Source of the DNA: Polyangiaceae bacterium | GTDB taxonomy: Bacteria > Myxococcota_A > Polyangia > Polyangiales > Polyangiaceae | Length of the DNA: 64,000 bases | Assembly (NCBI GenBank): GCA_016719945.1 | Contig: JADJYE010000034.1 | Location: 1-64,000, forward strand | Direction of reading: 5' to 3' | In this document: piece after piece, positions 35,283 through 44,353 of the stretch | Layout: every line of letters begins with the position of its first letter | How positions within the stretch are numbered: position 1 is the first letter of the stretch | Translations under genes and position numbers: made by a program | The notes under the pieces: model-generated | What the model was told of the DNA's origin: nothing | Databases searched by the model: none | The model's input: only the letters and a program-made list of their open reading frames with translations

Positions 35283-36278
35283 ATGACACCTGCTCGCTCG
35301 CTCGGCTGCCTGCTCCTGGCGCTCGGCGCATGGGCCTGTTCGAACCCGAAGCCCCCGCCCCAGGTCGAGCAGAACGACGAGGAGCGCGGCCGGATCCTGA
35401 TCGTCGTGACGGTCGACTGGGAGGGGCGAGACCTCACCGACGCGAACATCGGGGCGATGGAGGAGCTACGCGCGCGCCGGCCCGATGTGCCGCTCGTGCA
35501 GTACCTCAACGCAGCCTACTTCACGAAGCCCGACGCCGACCCGGCCGCGACCCGCCAGCAGATCTCGCGTGCCCTCTCGGGCGACGACGAACTCGGCCTG
35601 CACATCCACGGATGGGAGCGGCTGTTCGAGGCGGCGGGCGTCACGTTTCGCGCGTCGCCGACCTTCTGGGATCCCAGCGGGGTGGTCTCGCAGGGCTGCT
35701 CCTTCGATTGCGGGCATGAGGTGCCGATCAGCGCCTACACCGAGGCCGAGCTCGACAAGGTGATCGGCTTCAGCCTCGAGACCCTCGAAGCGAACGGGCT
35801 CGGGCGCGCCGTCAGCTTCCGGGCCGGCGGGTGGATGGCCAAAGCGAACGTGCGCGACGCGCTGGTCGGCCGCGGCTTCCTGACGGATGGCTCGGCGGTT
35901 CCCTCCGCGCACCTGGCCTCGGAGATCGGAGACCTCCCCCTGTGGACGTGGGTCGATGAGCTCTGGAAGGGAACCGACGCGTCGTCCCAGCCGTTCCAGC
36001 TCGCCACGGCGCACGGGCCGCTGCTCGAGATCCCCGACAACGGCGCGCTCGCGGACTACATGACGGCACAAGAGATGGTCGAGGTGTTCCAGCAGGCTCG
36101 CGATCGGTACGACGAAAGCCCTCGTGAGGACGTCGTCGTCTCGATCGGGTTCCACCAGGAGACCGCCGCGAAGTACCTGTCTCGAGTCGACGCCGCGCTC
36201 GACGCGATCGTGAAGGAGTCGGAGACCGAGGGCGTCCCGATCCGCTTCGTGACCGCCGCCGAGCTCGCGACGAGGTAG
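35283..36278 (+). CDS. Polysaccharide-deacetylase-like lipoprotein
   Basis: The 331-residue product starts MTPARSLGCLLLALGAWACS, a lipoprotein signal. ILIVVTVDWEGRDLTDANIG carries the first Asp motif of the NodB/CE4 barrel. LGLHIHGWERLF is the HxxH-like metal motif (H-I-H). SFRAGGWMA and GFLTDGSAVPS match later motifs, and FHQETAAKYLSRV supplies a further His. The order fits carbohydrate-esterase-4-like proteins, though the sequence is divergent. It would act on extracellular or cell-wall glycans. It is divergent from the carbamoylase gene across 156 bases. Confidence 0.7.
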   Translation: MTPARSLGCLLLALGAWACSNPKPPPQVEQNDEERGRILIVVTVDWEGRDLTDANIGAMEELRARRPDVPLVQYLNAAYFTKPDADPAATRQQISRALSGDDELGLHIHGWERLFEAAGVTFRASPTFWDPSGVVSQGCSFDCGHEVPISAYTEAELDKVIGFSLETLEANGLGRAVSFRAGGWMAKANVRDALVGRGFLTDGSAVPSAHLASEIGDLPLWTWVDELWKGTDASSQPFQLATAHGPLLEIPDNGALADYMTAQEMVEVFQQARDRYDESPREDVVVSIGFHQETAAKYLSRVDAALDAIVKESETEGVPIRFVTAAELATR

Positions 36279-36341
36279 GGCGGATCTTCTCCTCGGGTCG
36301 CGCGTCTAGAGGGCCACACCCGAAAGGAAGCCCTCCCCGTC

Positions 36342-37637
36342 ATGCGCCGCCGTCATTTCCTGTCGCTGCTCGCTCCCCTCGCCCTGGCCGCTTGTGCCGA
36401 TAGCTCTGCCGTCCCCGGGCCTGGCTCGGCCGACTCGCTCATCCCACCGGAGGGCACCCCCGAGCTCGGCGAGCCCTCGGACGAGGAGCGCGCGCGCTTC
36501 GCCGAGCGGAGCAACGCGTTCGGCTTCGATCTGTACAAGAAGACCGCGAAGCCCGGGCGAAACGTCGCGATGTCGCCGTTCAGCGTCGCCACCGCGCTGA
36601 CGATGACGTGGGCCGGCGCGAAGGGGGACACCGAGGCCCAGATGCGAAAGGTGCTCCACCTGGACGGCGCGCGCGAGCAGCTCCTCGCCGAGGCCGGCAA
36701 GACCTCTGCTTGGCTCCAGGCGACCGACCGACCCTTCAAGCTGCGGGGCGCCAACCGGCTCTTCGGTGACAAGGGCACCCGCTTCGAGCAGCCCTACCTC
36801 GACGACGCCAAGCGCGCCTTCGGAGCGCCGCTCGCGCCCCTCGACTTCCGTGGCGGCGCCGACGCCTCCCGCGCGCAGATCAACCGCTGGGTCGAGGAGC
36901 GCACCGAGAAGCGCATCAAGGACCTGCTCCCCGACGGCTCGGTCGACGAGCTGACCCGGCTCGTCCTCGTCAACGCGATCTACTTCCTCGCCGATTGGGC
37001 CCAGCCGTTCGAGAAAGAGGCGACCTACGCTGCCGCGTTCGCCACCGGTCCGTCGTCGACGAAGGACGCTCCGACCATGCACGCGACCGAGTCGTACAAG
37101 TTCGCCCACAAGGACGGCGTGAAGCTGCTCGAGCTGCCCTACAAGGGCGACACGATGTCGATGGTGCTCCTGCTGCCCGACGCGCTGGACGGCGTCGAAG
37201 CGCTCGAGAAGGCGCTGACCCCCGAGGCGCTGAAGGCGATGCGGGCCGAGGCCAAGGTGCAGACGGTTCAGATCGCGATTCCGAAGTTCGAGATCGACCC
37301 CACCGACTCGGCGGCGTTCGGCGCGGCCCTCGCCGAGCTCGGCATGCCCGACCCGTTCGCCCCCCGGAAGGCCGATTTCACCGCGATCGCGAACCCGCCG
37401 AGCCCCGATGAGCGCCTCTTCATCAGCGAGGTCTTTCACAAGGCCTTCGTCAAGGTGGACGAGAAGGGCACCGAGGCCGCCGCCGCCACGGCCGTGGTCA
37501 TGGCCGAGGCCGCGTCCGCCGCGCCGATGCCGTCGCTCACCTTCACGGCCGATCACCCCTTCCTCTTCTTCATCGTGGACCACGCGAGCTCGCTGGTGCT
37601 CTTCATGGGGCGCGTGGCCGACCCGACCTCGAAATGA
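36342..37637 (+). CDS. Serpin (serine protease inhibitor) lipoprotein
   Basis: The 431-residue product begins MRRRHFLSLLAPLALAACADS, a lipoprotein signal, with AAAGGAAG-like ribosome site upstream. The serpin core has NVAMSPFSVATALTMTWAGA, LVLVNAIYFLADWAQPFEK and ISEVFHKAFVKVDEKGTEAA. The reactive loop is inhibitory in type: Glu at P17, then GTEAAAATAVVMAEAASAAP. By counting from P17, P1 is Ala, which points to elastase-like or subtilisin-like targets. It ends with DHPFLFFIVDHASSLVLFMG. It may guard the cell surface against prey or its own proteases. Confidence 0.92.
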   Translation: MRRRHFLSLLAPLALAACADSSAVPGPGSADSLIPPEGTPELGEPSDEERARFAERSNAFGFDLYKKTAKPGRNVAMSPFSVATALTMTWAGAKGDTEAQMRKVLHLDGAREQLLAEAGKTSAWLQATDRPFKLRGANRLFGDKGTRFEQPYLDDAKRAFGAPLAPLDFRGGADASRAQINRWVEERTEKRIKDLLPDGSVDELTRLVLVNAIYFLADWAQPFEKEATYAAAFATGPSSTKDAPTMHATESYKFAHKDGVKLLELPYKGDTMSMVLLLPDALDGVEALEKALTPEALKAMRAEAKVQTVQIAIPKFEIDPTDSAAFGAALAELGMPDPFAPRKADFTAIANPPSPDERLFISEVFHKAFVKVDEKGTEAAAATAVVMAEAASAAPMPSLTFTADHPFLFFIVDHASSLVLFMGRVADPTSK

Positions 37638-37713
37638 TCCCGGAGCCCAGAGCCACCGCGCCATGAGGCCGCGCGCCGTCGACCTCGGCCCGGAGGCCGG
37701 GTAGAGTCGCCGT

Positions 37714-39219
37714 GTGAGCGAGTCGGAGCCGCCGATCTCCCTGGAGCAGCTCGCGGGGATCACCGCGGCGCTCGCCGAGAAGATCCCGCTCGCGGACGTC
37801 CTCGAGCAGGAGCAGGTCGAGGAGGCGCACTTCCGCGCGGGGGAGCGGGTGTGGCGCGAGCGCATCGCCGAGTCGCTGCCGACCCAGCTCGAGTACACCC
37901 AGAGCTACCGCGTCGCCCAGGACTGTCTGGCCCGCACGCTCTCACCCGTCGAGGACGATCCTGCGGCCTGGGTCGGGCTGCTCGCTGCCGTCGCGACGTC
38001 CCACGACCAGGCAGAGCTCCTCGGTGGGCTCGGCATCACGATGAACGACGTGGGCAGGCTCGGTCGCGAGTGGAAGCGCCGCGCCCAGAAGGACCCAGCC
38101 CTCGGCGCTCAGCTCGCCGAGCTCGCGAAGTCCGCCAAGCACCCCGACAAGATCACCGCCGGGCCCGTCGAGCTGAGGCCGTTCCCTTGGACCCCCAAGG
38201 AGAAGCGCCGCCCGGTGCCGGCGCCTCCGCCTCCGCCCGAGGAGCTTCGCGCCGCAGAGCTCGACCTGGCGGCAGGGGCTCCAGTGCAGCGCGTCCTCGC
38301 GAGCTTCCAGGTGAAGGAGCACGCACCCCTGCCGATCGCGCCTCCGCCGGCGAGCTCGCCCCCGGCCCCGAGCGCGCCCCCCGTGCCGATCGCGCCGAGC
38401 TACGACTCCTGGACGCTCGAACACTACGCGCGCCTGGCGTGGGAGCTGCGCGCGAGCCCGATCGATCCTGACGCCGTCATGCAGCGCTATGGGCTCACGA
38501 CCCCCGAGAGTCGCCGAGCGATCCACGAGCACTTCCGGCGCCGCTTCGACTCCGAGCCAGGGCTACGCGCCCAGTTCGACGCGTGGCTCGCCGGCGCGGC
38601 GCGCAAGGCGCGCGCCGCGGCCCGCCGCGGGAGCACCGACGAGATCGACCACCGAGCGTTGTTGAACGCCCCCACCCCCTTCCCCGCCTCCGCGAAGCCG
38701 AACGAGCCCAAGCGCGACCCACACCCGCCCGCGAGCCCGCAGCGCGCAGGCGAGAAGGCCGCGGAGCCCGGAGCCTCGATCGCCGATGTCCTCGCGCGGA
38801 TGAAGACGGCGTTCCCCTCTCAGCCCTCGTCAGACGGAGCGCAGGCCAAGGAGGGCTCCGGGCTCGCCGCGACCGCCACCATGGACGACGGCCCGAGCCC
38901 CAGCGGGCCGGCGCTGCCCTTCGAGCCGGGGCCGGCCACGCCGCCCGCGCCTTTCTTCGGGCGCAAGAAGCAGAGCGGCAAGACCGTCTCGTTTCCCACG
39001 CCGCTCGGCCTGTCGCTGGAGCAATACGCGGTGCTCTGCTCGGATCTCGCCTCGGGCGAGCTGCCCGAGGCCCAGGTGCTCGCCGCGGCCAGCCTCACGG
39101 GCGAGGCGCGAGAGGTGCTCGACTCCTATTGGCTGCCGCGGCTGCAGGCCGAGAGCGATCTGCGCGCCGAGTGGCAGTACTACATGGGTCGCCGGGCCGC
39201 CGAACGCCAGCGCCGCTGA
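37714..39219 (+). CDS. Helical-repeat protein upstream of a PAAR gene
   Basis: The 501-residue product starts at a GTG. It contains three copies of a short helical unit of the form LEQ/HYA..L...L ... LTxx.R ... W..R...xDP.LR: at 9-75 (EEAHFRAGERVWRERIAESL), 230-295 (WTLEHYARLAWELRASPIDP, then YGLTTPESRRAIHEHFRRRF) and 430-500 (LSLEQYAVLCSDLASGELPE, then LQAESDLRAEWQYYMGRRAA). Pro-rich linkers join them, one carrying SGPALPFEPG. The next gene encodes a PAAR spike protein, so a role in loading type VI secretion cargo is inferred. I know no named domain for the unit. Confidence 0.65.
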   Translation: MSESEPPISLEQLAGITAALAEKIPLADVLEQEQVEEAHFRAGERVWRERIAESLPTQLEYTQSYRVAQDCLARTLSPVEDDPAAWVGLLAAVATSHDQAELLGGLGITMNDVGRLGREWKRRAQKDPALGAQLAELAKSAKHPDKITAGPVELRPFPWTPKEKRRPVPAPPPPPEELRAAELDLAAGAPVQRVLASFQVKEHAPLPIAPPPASSPPAPSAPPVPIAPSYDSWTLEHYARLAWELRASPIDPDAVMQRYGLTTPESRRAIHEHFRRRFDSEPGLRAQFDAWLAGAARKARAAARRGSTDEIDHRALLNAPTPFPASAKPNEPKRDPHPPASPQRAGEKAAEPGASIADVLARMKTAFPSQPSSDGAQAKEGSGLAATATMDDGPSPSGPALPFEPGPATPPAPFFGRKKQSGKTVSFPTPLGLSLEQYAVLCSDLASGELPEAQVLAAASLTGEAREVLDSYWLPRLQAESDLRAEWQYYMGRRAAERQRR

Positions 39220-39258
39220 GCCCTTCCTTCAAGTGTGCCGGGGGAATACGCTCGCCGT

Positions 39259-39651
39259 GTGAGCGCTCCCGTCGCGAAGGAAGGCGATCAGGTCGTCGGC
39301 CTCGACACGCACGTCGTGATGGTCTCGAGCCCCGGTGGGCCGGTGCCCACCCCTCTGCCGCACCCATTCAGCGGCCTGATTCAAGAGAACGTCAGCACCA
39401 CCGTCTTCCTCGACCACCACGGCGTCGCGCTCGTCGACAGCGTCGCGAATGGCTCGCCGCCGCACGTCCCGATGGGGGGGCCGTTCCAGACGCCCCCCTC
39501 CAACCGAGGGACCATCTCGCAGGGCAGCTCGACGGTCTTCGTCGAAAACCGGGCCGTCGCTCGCTCCGGCGACCCTGTGAGGTGCTGCAACGACCCCACC
39601 GATCAGGACACGGGCCACGTGATCGCCGCCGGCGTCGTCTACGCGAAGTAG
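39259..39651 (+). CDS. PAAR-like (DUF4150) type VI secretion spike protein
   Basis: The 130-residue product starts at GTG 39259, 39 bases after the helical-repeat gene. VVGLDTHVVMVSSPGGPVPT with PLPHPFSGLI, then SRTxxVFLDHHGVALVDS-like and PPHVPMGGPF, are the repeating turns of PAAR/DUF4150 proteins. RAVARSGDPVRCCNDPTDQD and GHVIAAGVVYA finish it. These form the sharp tip of the VgrG needle. No VgrG, Hcp or sheath gene is in the window. The adjacent repeat protein may be its adaptor or effector partner. Confidence 0.85.
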   Translation: MSAPVAKEGDQVVGLDTHVVMVSSPGGPVPTPLPHPFSGLIQENVSTTVFLDHHGVALVDSVANGSPPHVPMGGPFQTPPSNRGTISQGSSTVFVENRAVARSGDPVRCCNDPTDQDTGHVIAAGVVYAK

Positions 39652-39663
39652 GCGCGCGCAGCG

Positions 39664-40394
39664 CTAGCCGCGCGAGATCGCCCACCGCACCCGGACCGAG
39701 ACGCGCGCGTCGACGGTCCCGGCCGCGATGGGCGTCGAGTCGGAGGCCTCCATCATCTTCGCGGCGGGCATGAAGATCGGCGTCGGCGCGGAGTAAGAGG
39801 TCTCCTCGATGGCGAGGGGCTCGCCGATATCGACGCCGAGCCCCTCAGCGAGCTGCTTGGCCTTGGCCTTGGCGTCCTCGAGGGCCTGCTTGCGCGCCTC
39901 CGCGCGTAGCGGCGCGGGGTCGGAGACCTCGAAGGAGAGGCCGTCGACGCGCACGTCGTTGTCGCCCGCCTTCGCCGCTCCGTCGACGATGCCCGAGACC
40001 TTCGAGAGATCGCGCACGGTCACGCGGACGATGTTCGTGGCCGTGTAACCCCGGAGCGTTCGACCTTGCTCTGCGTAGTGGTACTGCGGCGCGAACGTCA
40101 GGTGCTCGGTCACCACGTCGGCGTCGGCGACGCCGTTGTTCTTGAGCACGACCATGATGCGCGACTGCGCCGCCGCGCTCGCGGCCCGCGCCTCCTCCAT
40201 GCTCGGGCGGGTCGCCTCGACCCCCAGGCGGAGCACTGCGATGTCCGGCTTGCCGCGGGCCTCGCCCTCACCCGACACCGGATCCGGTGTTGTCCGGACG
40301 CCACGATCGTGGCGGGGGCGCCGGTCGTCGCGGCGCATCCGCCGAGGGTCGCGAGGTTGAGGGACGCAGCGACGATGAGCAGAGCGCGTTTCAT
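39664..40394 (-). CDS. SIMPL domain (DUF541) lipoprotein (one frameshift)
   Basis: The start at 40394 gives MKRALLIVAASLNLATLGGCA, a lipoprotein signal. A frame change near 40280-40300 follows. The rest is a SIMPL domain: PVSGEGEARGKPDIAVLRLG, the family-defining opening, then NNGVADADVVTEHLTFAPQY, YTATNIVRVTVRDLSKVSGI, VDGLSFEVSD and the helix EARKQALEDAKAKAKQLAEG. These periplasmic or surface proteins (BP26-like) form oligomers; some link to stress or membrane integrity. It sits alone, convergent with the PAAR gene. Confidence 0.82.
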
Positions 40395-40515
40395 GGGGAG
40401 AAGGTGCCTTTCGGGGGGGGTCTCACCTCCTTGGACGCGCCACGTCCGGGAAGGCGCTGCCCCGGCGGTCGCGAGCAGGTTTTCGTCGAACCCCCGTCGG
40501 GCTACGTCCTCCCCC

Positions 40516-42612
40516 ATGTCTCTCGACGCCATCTTCAGGCCACGTGCCGTCGCGGTCGTGGGCGCCTCTCGAAAACGAGGAACCATCGCCGCCGAGGTCT
40601 TCCACAACCTCGTCACGAGCGGGTTCGCCGGCGCTGTGTACCCCGTGAACCCCAAGGCAGAGGTGGTGCAGTCGGTACGCGCCTACGCTGACGTCGAGGC
40701 GATCCCGGATGCCGTCGATCTCGCGGTCGTGGTGGTGCCTGCCGCGCAGGTCCTCGAGGCGGTGGAGGCGTGCGGCAGAAAAGGGGTCCGCGGCGTCATC
40801 GTCATCACGGCCGGGTTCGCGGAGATCGGCGGGGAGGGTCGGGTCCGCCAGGAGGCGCTCGTCGAGGTGGTCCGCCGGTACGGCATGAGGCTCGTCGGCC
40901 CCAACTGCCTCGGCGTCGTCAACGCCGAGCTCGACGTGGCGCTGAACGCGACCTTCGCGCCGACCTTCCCTCCGTTCGGCAACGTCGCCTTCTCCTCTCA
41001 GTCGGGCGCGCTCGGTCTGGCGATCCTCGAGGTCGCGCGCGACCTCGGCGTCGGCATCTCGCAGTTCGTCAGCATGGGCAACCGCGCCGACGTCTCGGGC
41101 AACGACCTCATCGAATACTGGGGGGAGGCCGCCGGCACCGAGGTGATCCTCCTGTACCTCGAGAACCTCGGGAACCCTGCGCGCTTCATGGACATCGCGC
41201 GCAAGGTCTCCCGTAAGAAGCCGATCGTCGCGGTGAAGAGCGGCCGCACCGAGGCGGGCGCTCGGGCCGCGAGCTCACACACCGGCTCGCTGGCCGGTAT
41301 GGACGTCGCCGTGGACGCCTTGCTGGGTCAGGCGGGAGTGATCCGCACCGATACCATCGACGAGCTGTTCGACGTGGCGATGCTGCTCGCGAACCAGCCG
41401 GTCCCCCGCGGTCGTCGCGTGGGCATCGTCACCAACGCGGGCGGCCCGGGGATCATGGCGACCGACGCGCTGGCCAGCCGCGGGCTCGAGGTCGTGCGGC
41501 TGCGCGACGAGACGCAGGCGCGCCTCGCGACCTTCCTTCCGCCGGAGGCGTCCGTCAAGAACCCCATCGACATGATCGCGAGCGCCACCGCGCAGCAATA
41601 CGATCGAGCGCTCTCGGAGCTCGTCGCCTCCGATGAGGTCGACGCTATCCTCGTCCTCTTCGTCACCCCCATCGTGACCGAGGCACGCGACGTGGCCGAG
41701 GCGATCGTGCGGGCCGCGACCCGCTCCGACAAGACCATCCTCACCTGCTTCATGGGGCGTCACGGCGTGCCGGAGGCGGTCTCCTCGCTGCGCGCGAAGG
41801 ACGTCCCCTCGTACGCGTTCCCCGAGTCTGCCGCCGCGGCGCTCGCGAAGGCGGTGCGTTATGGAGAGTGGCTCGCCTCCCCGGAGGGGGTCGTGCCTAC
41901 CCTCGAGGGGATCGACGCGCCGCGTGCTCGGCGCGCGGTCGCGGGCGCGGCGGCGAGTCGCTGGCTGAGCCCGGACGAGGTCCGCGAGCTGCTCGCCGCC
42001 TATGGCATCTCGATGCCGCGCTCGAGCGTCGTGACGTCGGCGGCGGAGGCCGCGGAGCGGGCCGCCCACGTGGGGCTGCCGATGGCGCTCAAGCTGGTGA
42101 GCGACACCATCACGCACAAGTCCGACGTCGGTGGGGTCGTGCTCGGGATCACGTCGGCCGACGAGGCGAGGCGGGCCTACGCCGAGCTGCGAGGCCGACT
42201 CGAGGCCCTCGGGCGCGGCGCTGAGATGCAGGGCGCCCTGCTGCAGCAGATGGTCCCCCCCGGCGTCGAGACCTTCGTCGGCGCGACGAGGGACGCCGAC
42301 TTCGGTCACCTGATCGGCTTCGGCATCGGCGGGGTCCACGTCGAGCTGTGGAAGGACATCGTGTTCCGCGTCGCGCCCCTCAAGGACGTCGACGCGCAGG
42401 CCATGCTGGGACAGGTCCGCGCGCGCGCGCTGCTCGACGGCTTCCGCGGCGCGCCGAGCGTCGACAAGGACGCCGTGGTCGATGTGTTGCTGCGCGTCAG
42501 CCGGCTCGTCCACGATCTTCCCGAGATCGCGGAGCTCGACATCAACCCTCTGACGGCGCACCCGCGTGGCGTCGTCGCGGTGGACGCTCGTGTCCGCGTC
42601 GCGCCCCGGTGA
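40516..42612 (+). CDS. ADP-forming acyl-CoA synthetase (fused alpha-beta, acetate-CoA ligase type)
   Basis: The 698-residue product reversibly makes ATP from an acyl-CoA. It contains the CoA-binding Rossmann part (FRPRAVAVVGASRKRGTIAA), two ligase parts (RLVGPNCLGVVNAE, AFSSQSGALGLAI and KSGRTEAGARAASSHTGSLA with the phosphorylated His), and the C-terminal ATP-grasp half (LAAYGISMPRSSVVTSAAEA, MALKLVSDTITHKSDVGGVV, ELDINPLTAH). All core motifs of Acd/PatZ-type enzymes without an acetyltransferase domain are present. ATG 40516 starts at the usual SLDAIFRPRAVAVVG. Confidence 0.9.
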   Translation: MSLDAIFRPRAVAVVGASRKRGTIAAEVFHNLVTSGFAGAVYPVNPKAEVVQSVRAYADVEAIPDAVDLAVVVVPAAQVLEAVEACGRKGVRGVIVITAGFAEIGGEGRVRQEALVEVVRRYGMRLVGPNCLGVVNAELDVALNATFAPTFPPFGNVAFSSQSGALGLAILEVARDLGVGISQFVSMGNRADVSGNDLIEYWGEAAGTEVILLYLENLGNPARFMDIARKVSRKKPIVAVKSGRTEAGARAASSHTGSLAGMDVAVDALLGQAGVIRTDTIDELFDVAMLLANQPVPRGRRVGIVTNAGGPGIMATDALASRGLEVVRLRDETQARLATFLPPEASVKNPIDMIASATAQQYDRALSELVASDEVDAILVLFVTPIVTEARDVAEAIVRAATRSDKTILTCFMGRHGVPEAVSSLRAKDVPSYAFPESAAAALAKAVRYGEWLASPEGVVPTLEGIDAPRARRAVAGAAASRWLSPDEVRELLAAYGISMPRSSVVTSAAEAAERAAHVGLPMALKLVSDTITHKSDVGGVVLGITSADEARRAYAELRGRLEALGRGAEMQGALLQQMVPPGVETFVGATRDADFGHLIGFGIGGVHVELWKDIVFRVAPLKDVDAQAMLGQVRARALLDGFRGAPSVDKDAVVDVLLRVSRLVHDLPEIAELDINPLTAHPRGVVAVDARVRVAPR

Positions 42613-42652
42613 GCGCTGCCTGACCGCCCTCGAACTGTTGTAGAAAGGCCGC

Positions 42653-44341
42653 ATGAGCGAGCGGCTGATCGAGTGCGTCCCCAACTTCTCGGAGGGTCGA
42701 GACCCCGAGGTGATCCGCGCCATCACCAGCGCCATCGAGGAGGTCGCCGAGGTGATGCTGCTCGACGTCGACCCCGGCAAGGCGACGAACCGCACCGTGA
42801 TCACCTTCGTCGGCCCGCCGGAGGCCGTGCTCGAGGCCGCGGTGCGCGCGGCGAAGCGGGGGACCGAGCTGATCGACATGCGCAAGCACAAGGGCGAGCA
42901 CCCGCGCTTCGGGGCGCTCGACGTGTGCCCGCTCGTGCCGGTGAGCGGCGTCACGATGGAGGAGACGGTCGAGCTCGCTCGGCGCCTCGCTCGGCGCCTC
43001 GCGGAGGAGGTCGGCCTCAGCGTCTATTGCTACGAGCGCGCGGCCCTCACGCCGGCCCGCGAGAACCTCGCGGACGTGCGCGACGGCGAGTACGAGGGGC
43101 TCGCCGCGCGCCTGGCCTCTGGCGACCACACGCCCGACTTCGGACCGGCGAAGCTCAATGAGCGCAGCGGAGCGACGGCGGTGGGCGCCCGCGACTTTCT
43201 CGTCGCCTACAACGTGAACCTGAACACGACCTCCACGCGCCGCGCGAACGCGATCGCCTTCGATGTCCGCGAGAAGGGGCGCGAGCGGCTCGACCCCCAG
43301 ACGATGAAGCCCGTGAAGGACGCCTCCGGGCAGACGGTCTGGGACCCGGGCTCGCTGACGAAGGTGAAGGGGATCGGCTGGTTCATCGAGGAGTATGGCG
43401 TCGCGCAGGTCTCGCTGAACCTCACGGACATCTCGGTCACGCCGATGCACGTCGCGTTCGACGAGTGCTGCAAGAAGGCAGAGGCGCGCGGAGTCCGCGT
43501 GACCGGCTCCGAGCTGGTGGGCCTGGTGCCCATGCGCGCGATGCTCGACGCCGGCCGGTACTTCCTGAAGAAGCAGCGCCGCTCGACCGGCGTCTCCGAC
43601 GACGAGCTGATCAAGATCGCCGTGAAGTCCCTCGGGCTCGACGATCTCTACCCCTTCGTGAAAGAGGACAAGATCGTCGAGCTGGCGATCACCAAGAAGC
43701 GGGGAGGGGGTCCGAGGCGGCTCATCGATCGGACCGTGCGGGGCTTCACCGAGGAGACCGCCAGCGAGTCGCCCGCCCCCGGAGGTGGCTCGATCGCGGC
43801 GACGATTGGAGCCTTCGGCGCCGCGCTGGCCGCGATGGTGGCGAACCTCTCCTCCCACAAGCGAGGGTGGGACGCCCGCTGGGAGGAGTTCAGCGACTAC
43901 GCCGAGCGCGCGAAGGAGTCCTACGTGGAGCTGCTGAAGCTCGTCGATCTCGACACCGACGCGTTTAACCGAGTGATGGACGCGTTCGGTCTGCCGCGCG
44001 GCACCGACGCCGAGAAGGCGACGCGCAAGGCGGCGATCCAGGAGGCGACTTTCCGCGCCGCTGAGGTCCCGCTTCGGGTCATGAAGGTCGCGGAGGCTTC
44101 GATGGATGTCATCGAGAAGATGGCCCAGCTCGGCAACCCAGCCTCCATCTCCGACGCAGGTGTAGGGGCGCTGTGCGCGCGGACGGCGGTGCTCGGCGCG
44201 CACCTCAACGTGAAGATCAACTGCTCGACCCTCGAGGACAAGGAGCGCGCCATGCGCCTGCTCGCGGAGGCTCAGGCGATCGCGGATCGCGCCGTGGCCC
44301 GTGAGGGCGTCATCCTCGCGATCGTGTCGGCGAAGCTCTGA
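42653..44341 (+). CDS. ftcD: Bifunctional glutamate formimidoyltransferase / formimidoyl-THF cyclodeaminase
   Basis: The 562-residue product joins both steps that move the formimino group from histidine breakdown to folate. The transferase part (1 to about 330) starts RLIECVPNFSEGRDPEVIRA and has MRKHKGEHPRFGALDVCPLV with the catalytic His, plus LVAYNVNLNTTSTRRANAIA. The cyclodeaminase part (about 370-562) has TASESPAPGGGSIAATIGAF, MVANLSSHKRGW and GALCARTAVLGAHLNVKINC. AAAGG lies seven bases before ATG. The animal-like fusion is known in some bacteria. No hut genes are seen beside it. Confidence 0.92.
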   Translation: MSERLIECVPNFSEGRDPEVIRAITSAIEEVAEVMLLDVDPGKATNRTVITFVGPPEAVLEAAVRAAKRGTELIDMRKHKGEHPRFGALDVCPLVPVSGVTMEETVELARRLARRLAEEVGLSVYCYERAALTPARENLADVRDGEYEGLAARLASGDHTPDFGPAKLNERSGATAVGARDFLVAYNVNLNTTSTRRANAIAFDVREKGRERLDPQTMKPVKDASGQTVWDPGSLTKVKGIGWFIEEYGVAQVSLNLTDISVTPMHVAFDECCKKAEARGVRVTGSELVGLVPMRAMLDAGRYFLKKQRRSTGVSDDELIKIAVKSLGLDDLYPFVKEDKIVELAITKKRGGGPRRLIDRTVRGFTEETASESPAPGGGSIAATIGAFGAALAAMVANLSSHKRGWDARWEEFSDYAERAKESYVELLKLVDLDTDAFNRVMDAFGLPRGTDAEKATRKAAIQEATFRAAEVPLRVMKVAEASMDVIEKMAQLGNPASISDAGVGALCARTAVLGAHLNVKINCSTLEDKERAMRLLAEAQAIADRAVAREGVILAIVSAKL

Positions 44342-44353
44342 GCGAGCTTTGAG

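Noticed and set aside
35466..36155. Open frame antisense to the deacetylase-like gene
   Set aside because: No motifs or start signals; composition is that of a GC-rich shadow.
42542..44203. 553-codon open frame opposite the FTCD gene
   Set aside because: The plus strand carries full family motifs; the antisense frame is Arg/Leu/Glu-rich shadow.
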